In this document: positions 6,148 to 7,900 of the stretch, in pieces
How positions within the stretch are numbered: position 1 is the first letter of the stretch
How the letters are laid out: every line of letters begins with the position of its first letter
NCBI GenBank assembly: GCA_017860395.1
Contig: JAGDMC010000155.1
Coordinates: 1-7,900, forward strand
DNA length: 7,900 nucleotides
Source: Bacteroidota bacterium
GTDB lineage: Bacteria > Bacteroidota > Bacteroidia > Bacteroidales > UBA932
Direction of reading: 5' to 3'
Program-made: the position numbers and the translations under genes
The notes under the pieces: model-generated
What the model saw: only the letters and a program-made list of their open reading frames with translations
Told to the model about the DNA's origin: nothing
Databases searched by the model: none

Positions 6148-6870
6148 TTATACTATTCCTCTTTCTTTCTTAATCTTTTCGTATGCTTCAGCAACACTTT
6201 TAAACTTCTCTTCTGCTGCTTTCTGCACATCCGGCCCAAGGTGGGTCACTTTATCGGGATGGTGCTTAAGAGCCATTCTCTTGAACGCCTTCTTAACTTC
6301 ATCGTCGGTTACATTTTTATCAATTTCAAGTACCTGATAGGCTGCATCAATACCTTTATCGAACATTGCAAAAATTGATTCGCTGTCCTGCAGTGGTATT
6401 GCAAGCGCAGCAGCTATTCGTCTAAGTACGGTGAGTTCGTCTGAGCTAACCATGCCGTCGGCCTGGGCTATTCCAGTGAGAAAGTGAAGCAGTTGCAGCC
6501 TTGTTGGCGCGTTAACGTTTCTTTTCACCTGAGCACATACGGCATCTATATCAACTTCCTGTTTCAGGAAATCTTTGAGCAGCAATGAAGATTCCGTTGC
6601 CGCATCAATACCAAAATTTTCGGAAATGAATCTCTTTACATAATCGAGTTCGCTTTTCATAACCCGTTTGTCTGCCTTCATCACTGCCGAAGAGAGGACA
6701 AGCAGAGACACAAGAAAACTGTTTCTCTGTTCAATTGGAGTGTAGCCGGTTGATATTGCGCTTCCTTCCTTCCCTTCAAAAATAGAGGCAACAGCAAATC
6801 CTATTATACCTCCGATTGGCCCTCCAAGTGCCCAGCCTAAAGCTCCCGTGATCCATTTCCCGTATCCCAT
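6148..6870 (-). CDS. TerB-domain co-chaperone with C-terminal J domain (DjlA-like)
   Basis: A 240-residue DnaJ-type co-chaperone expected to stimulate DnaK ATPase. The N-terminus (about 9-31) is a glycine-zipper-like hydrophobic segment, GALGWALGGPIGGIIGFAVA, that may insert in or associate with the membrane. Residues of about 50-165 form a TerB-like helical domain with the acidic signatures MKADKRVMKSELDYVK and QADGMVSSDELTVLRRIA. The J domain spans about 176-237: YQVLEIDKNVTDDEVKKAF, the essential HPD triad at H204-P205-D206, and FKSVAEAYEKI. The order TerB then J follows DjlA, but the single classical N-terminal membrane anchor is replaced by the glycine-rich segment. It starts 3 bp after the coaE stop. 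Client proteins cannot be deduced. Confidence 0.92.
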   Translation of the reverse strand: MGYGKWITGALGWALGGPIGGIIGFAVASIFEGKEGSAISTGYTPIEQRNSFLVSLLVLSSAVMKADKRVMKSELDYVKRFISENFGIDAATESSLLLKDFLKQEVDIDAVCAQVKRNVNAPTRLQLLHFLTGIAQADGMVSSDELTVLRRIAAALAIPLQDSESIFAMFDKGIDAAYQVLEIDKNVTDDEVKKAFKRMALKHHPDKVTHLGPDVQKAAEEKFKSVAEAYEKIKKERGIV

Positions 6871-6873
6871 ATA

Positions 6874-7473
6874 TCAATTAATTACTATTCCTGTAGCTTC
6901 AAATATTTTTATAATCTGGGGCATAATAGCCCTTTTTCCATCGGCAAATATAATAAAATCTGCCATCTTAATTCTGTCTTCATCCGACCATTGCTTTGCA
7001 ATTCTCTCTCTCACAAGCTCTTCGCTTATTGAATCTCTTTTCATTACCCGGGATATGCGAACACTTTCCGGAGCAACAACAACAACAACTTTATCTGCAA
7101 TATCATGAAATTCAGGAGTTTCAAAAAATATTGCTGATTCGAACAATATTGTATTAAATCCTTCTGATTTTTTATTCTCCCGCCAGGTTAAAAAGTCTTT
7201 CATAACAAGAGGATGGACAATCTTGTTCACCTCCCGCAGAATCCACTTGTCCCTGAAAATCTTAGAGGCCATCACCTCTTTTTGCAGTTCACCGTTTACA
7301 ACAATTTCCGGACCAAGTAAGTTAACCAGAGTATTCATCAGGTTATTATCGGATTTATACAATCCTTTCGCCCTAATATCGGCAATGTACGCAGGAAAAC
7401 CAAAAGCTTCCATAAGTCTTACTACATAAGACTTTCCACTTCCTATTCCTCCCGTAATTGCAAGACAGAACAT
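6874..7473 (-). CDS. coaE: dephospho-CoA kinase CoaE
   Basis: Cytoplasmic P-loop kinase that phosphorylates the 3'-hydroxyl of dephospho-CoA, the last step of coenzyme A synthesis. It has 199 residues, the usual size. The Walker A motif GGIGSGKS is at 8-15, preceded by the conserved IT. D32 in YIADIRAK corresponds to the conserved acidic residue of the substrate site. The IVHPLV motif near 85 and ILFESAIFFE near 110 belong to the CoA-binding lid and Walker-B-like region. VVVVVAPESVRISRVMKRD and the arginine-rich RERIAKQWSDEDRIKMADF stretch follow, and the C-terminus IIFADG fits the family's D-x-x-I-x-N-D/x-G region. It begins 6 bp after the YbbR-like gene, so the two are probably co-transcribed. 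No defect is seen. Confidence 0.96.
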   Translation of the reverse strand: MFCLAITGGIGSGKSYVVRLMEAFGFPAYIADIRAKGLYKSDNNLMNTLVNLLGPEIVVNGELQKEVMASKIFRDKWILREVNKIVHPLVMKDFLTWRENKKSEGFNTILFESAIFFETPEFHDIADKVVVVVAPESVRISRVMKRDSISEELVRERIAKQWSDEDRIKMADFIIFADGKRAIMPQIIKIFEATGIVIN

Positions 7474-7479
7474 ATATAT

Positions 7480-7900
7480 TTATTTAAGAGTGTCCTTTGA
7501 AAAAATTTCACCTTCTACAAACGGAGGATCAAATTTATAGCTAAGGATCCAGTCCGGAACCACAGAAAGCTGTGGTTTTAAAACATGGTTTACAGTATTT
7601 TCAAACTCTAAAAAATCAATAAAAACCGATAGCTTTTCCGGATCTCCGGGTTTGGATGAGCCGAATTGCTCTCTGTAAATGAGCGTAACCTCACGTGGTG
7701 AAGGGATCAGGGATTTTCCTGCAGGTGCATTTATTACAGAAACCTCCAGTTGCCTGCTCTTCTCTACATATCTCACTACATCCACAGTATAATATACTTC
7801 ATTCTGAGAAAATCTGATGCCCGGAATTTGTTCCAGAGCAACAACTCCCTGGCGCCCTGCCGAGAGATTTTCCAGTTTTATAGGCTTTGTAAATAACGAA
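7480..7900 (-). CDS. YbbR/CdaR-like protein, C-terminal part (5' end outside window)
   Basis: The minus-strand frame is open from the right edge (first full codon at 7899) to a TAA at 7480, giving 139 C-terminal residues. The visible part has two YbbR-like beta-rich units: KPIKLENLSAGRQGVV then EQIPGIRFSQNEVYYTVDVVRYVEK (first third), and ITFL-style repeats such as KLSVFIDFLEFENT and PDWILSYKFDPPFVEGEI near the end. YbbR-like proteins in Bacteroidota normally have one N-terminal membrane helix, not visible here, and extracytoplasmic repeats; in Firmicutes the homologue CdaR regulates a cyclic-di-AMP cyclase. A YbbR gene directly ahead of coaE is the typical arrangement and supports the call. 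A GTG at 7785 is an internal valine codon, not the start. The family call is by pattern and context, not by a strict motif. Confidence 0.72.
   Translation of the reverse strand, partial: SLFTKPIKLENLSAGRQGVVALEQIPGIRFSQNEVYYTVDVVRYVEKSRQLEVSVINAPAGKSLIPSPREVTLIYREQFGSSKPGDPEKLSVFIDFLEFENTVNHVLKPQLSVVPDWILSYKFDPPFVEGEIFSKDTLK

Noticed and set aside
6945..6952. Minus-strand TATATTTG inside coaE, upstream of the TerB/J gene
   Set aside because: A six-base consensus is expected about twice by chance in a window this size; there is no -33 element and the genes are 3 bp apart, so an internal promoter is not supported.
1..7900. CRISPR arrays, insertion sequences, tRNAs, integrase sites
   Set aside because: No regularly spaced repeats, transposase motifs, terminal inverted repeats or tRNA cloverleaf were found on either strand by reading.

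Overview
The window looks like a chromosomal segment from a member of the Bacteroidota, most likely Bacteroidales-like. Three things point there: TAnnTTTG-type -7 promoter boxes with no clear Shine-Dalgarno sites; lineage-typical proteins (DUF5606, a DUF6340-like lipoprotein, a small basic protein ending in PKLF, a YbbR-coaE pair); and a TPP riboswitch in front of a TonB-dependent receptor. No mobile element, CRISPR array, tRNA or phage gene was seen.

Left part (1-1380): the N-terminal 398 residues of a TonB-dependent outer-membrane receptor run off the left edge on the minus strand. Its leader carries a textbook TPP (thi-box) riboswitch, so the receptor is very probably the outer-membrane route for thiamine. 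About 30 bp separate its -7 box from a divergent -7 box for the plus-strand gene rnpB.

Middle (1380-1710): rnpB, the RNase P RNA, about 324 nt and ending in a T-run. It converges tail-to-tail with the long minus-strand cluster.

Right part (1717-7900, all minus strand, gaps of 21 bp or less or small overlaps, so probably one transcript). In order of transcription: YbbR/CdaR-like protein (5' part missing), coaE (dephospho-CoA kinase), a TerB-plus-J-domain co-chaperone, a DUF5606 protein, rimO (ribosomal protein S12 methylthiotransferase), fabG (3-oxoacyl-ACP reductase), an M55-type D-aminopeptidase, a DUF6340-like lipoprotein, and a 63-residue basic protein resembling ribbon-helix-helix regulators. 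The mix is largely housekeeping: CoA synthesis, acyl-carrier chemistry, ribosome modification, proteostasis and envelope peptides.

The most notable anomaly is fabG. The reading frame runs intact up to ...RANAVA, then jumps directly into the family's C-terminal YVTGQVISVCGG segment, but in another frame. About 48 residues (about 145 bp) are missing, with a GCT at the junction that fits a microhomology deletion. This is either a genuine broken gene or an assembly/population-level deletion. I did not find a clearly new multi-gene system; the remaining findings concern regulatory layout.
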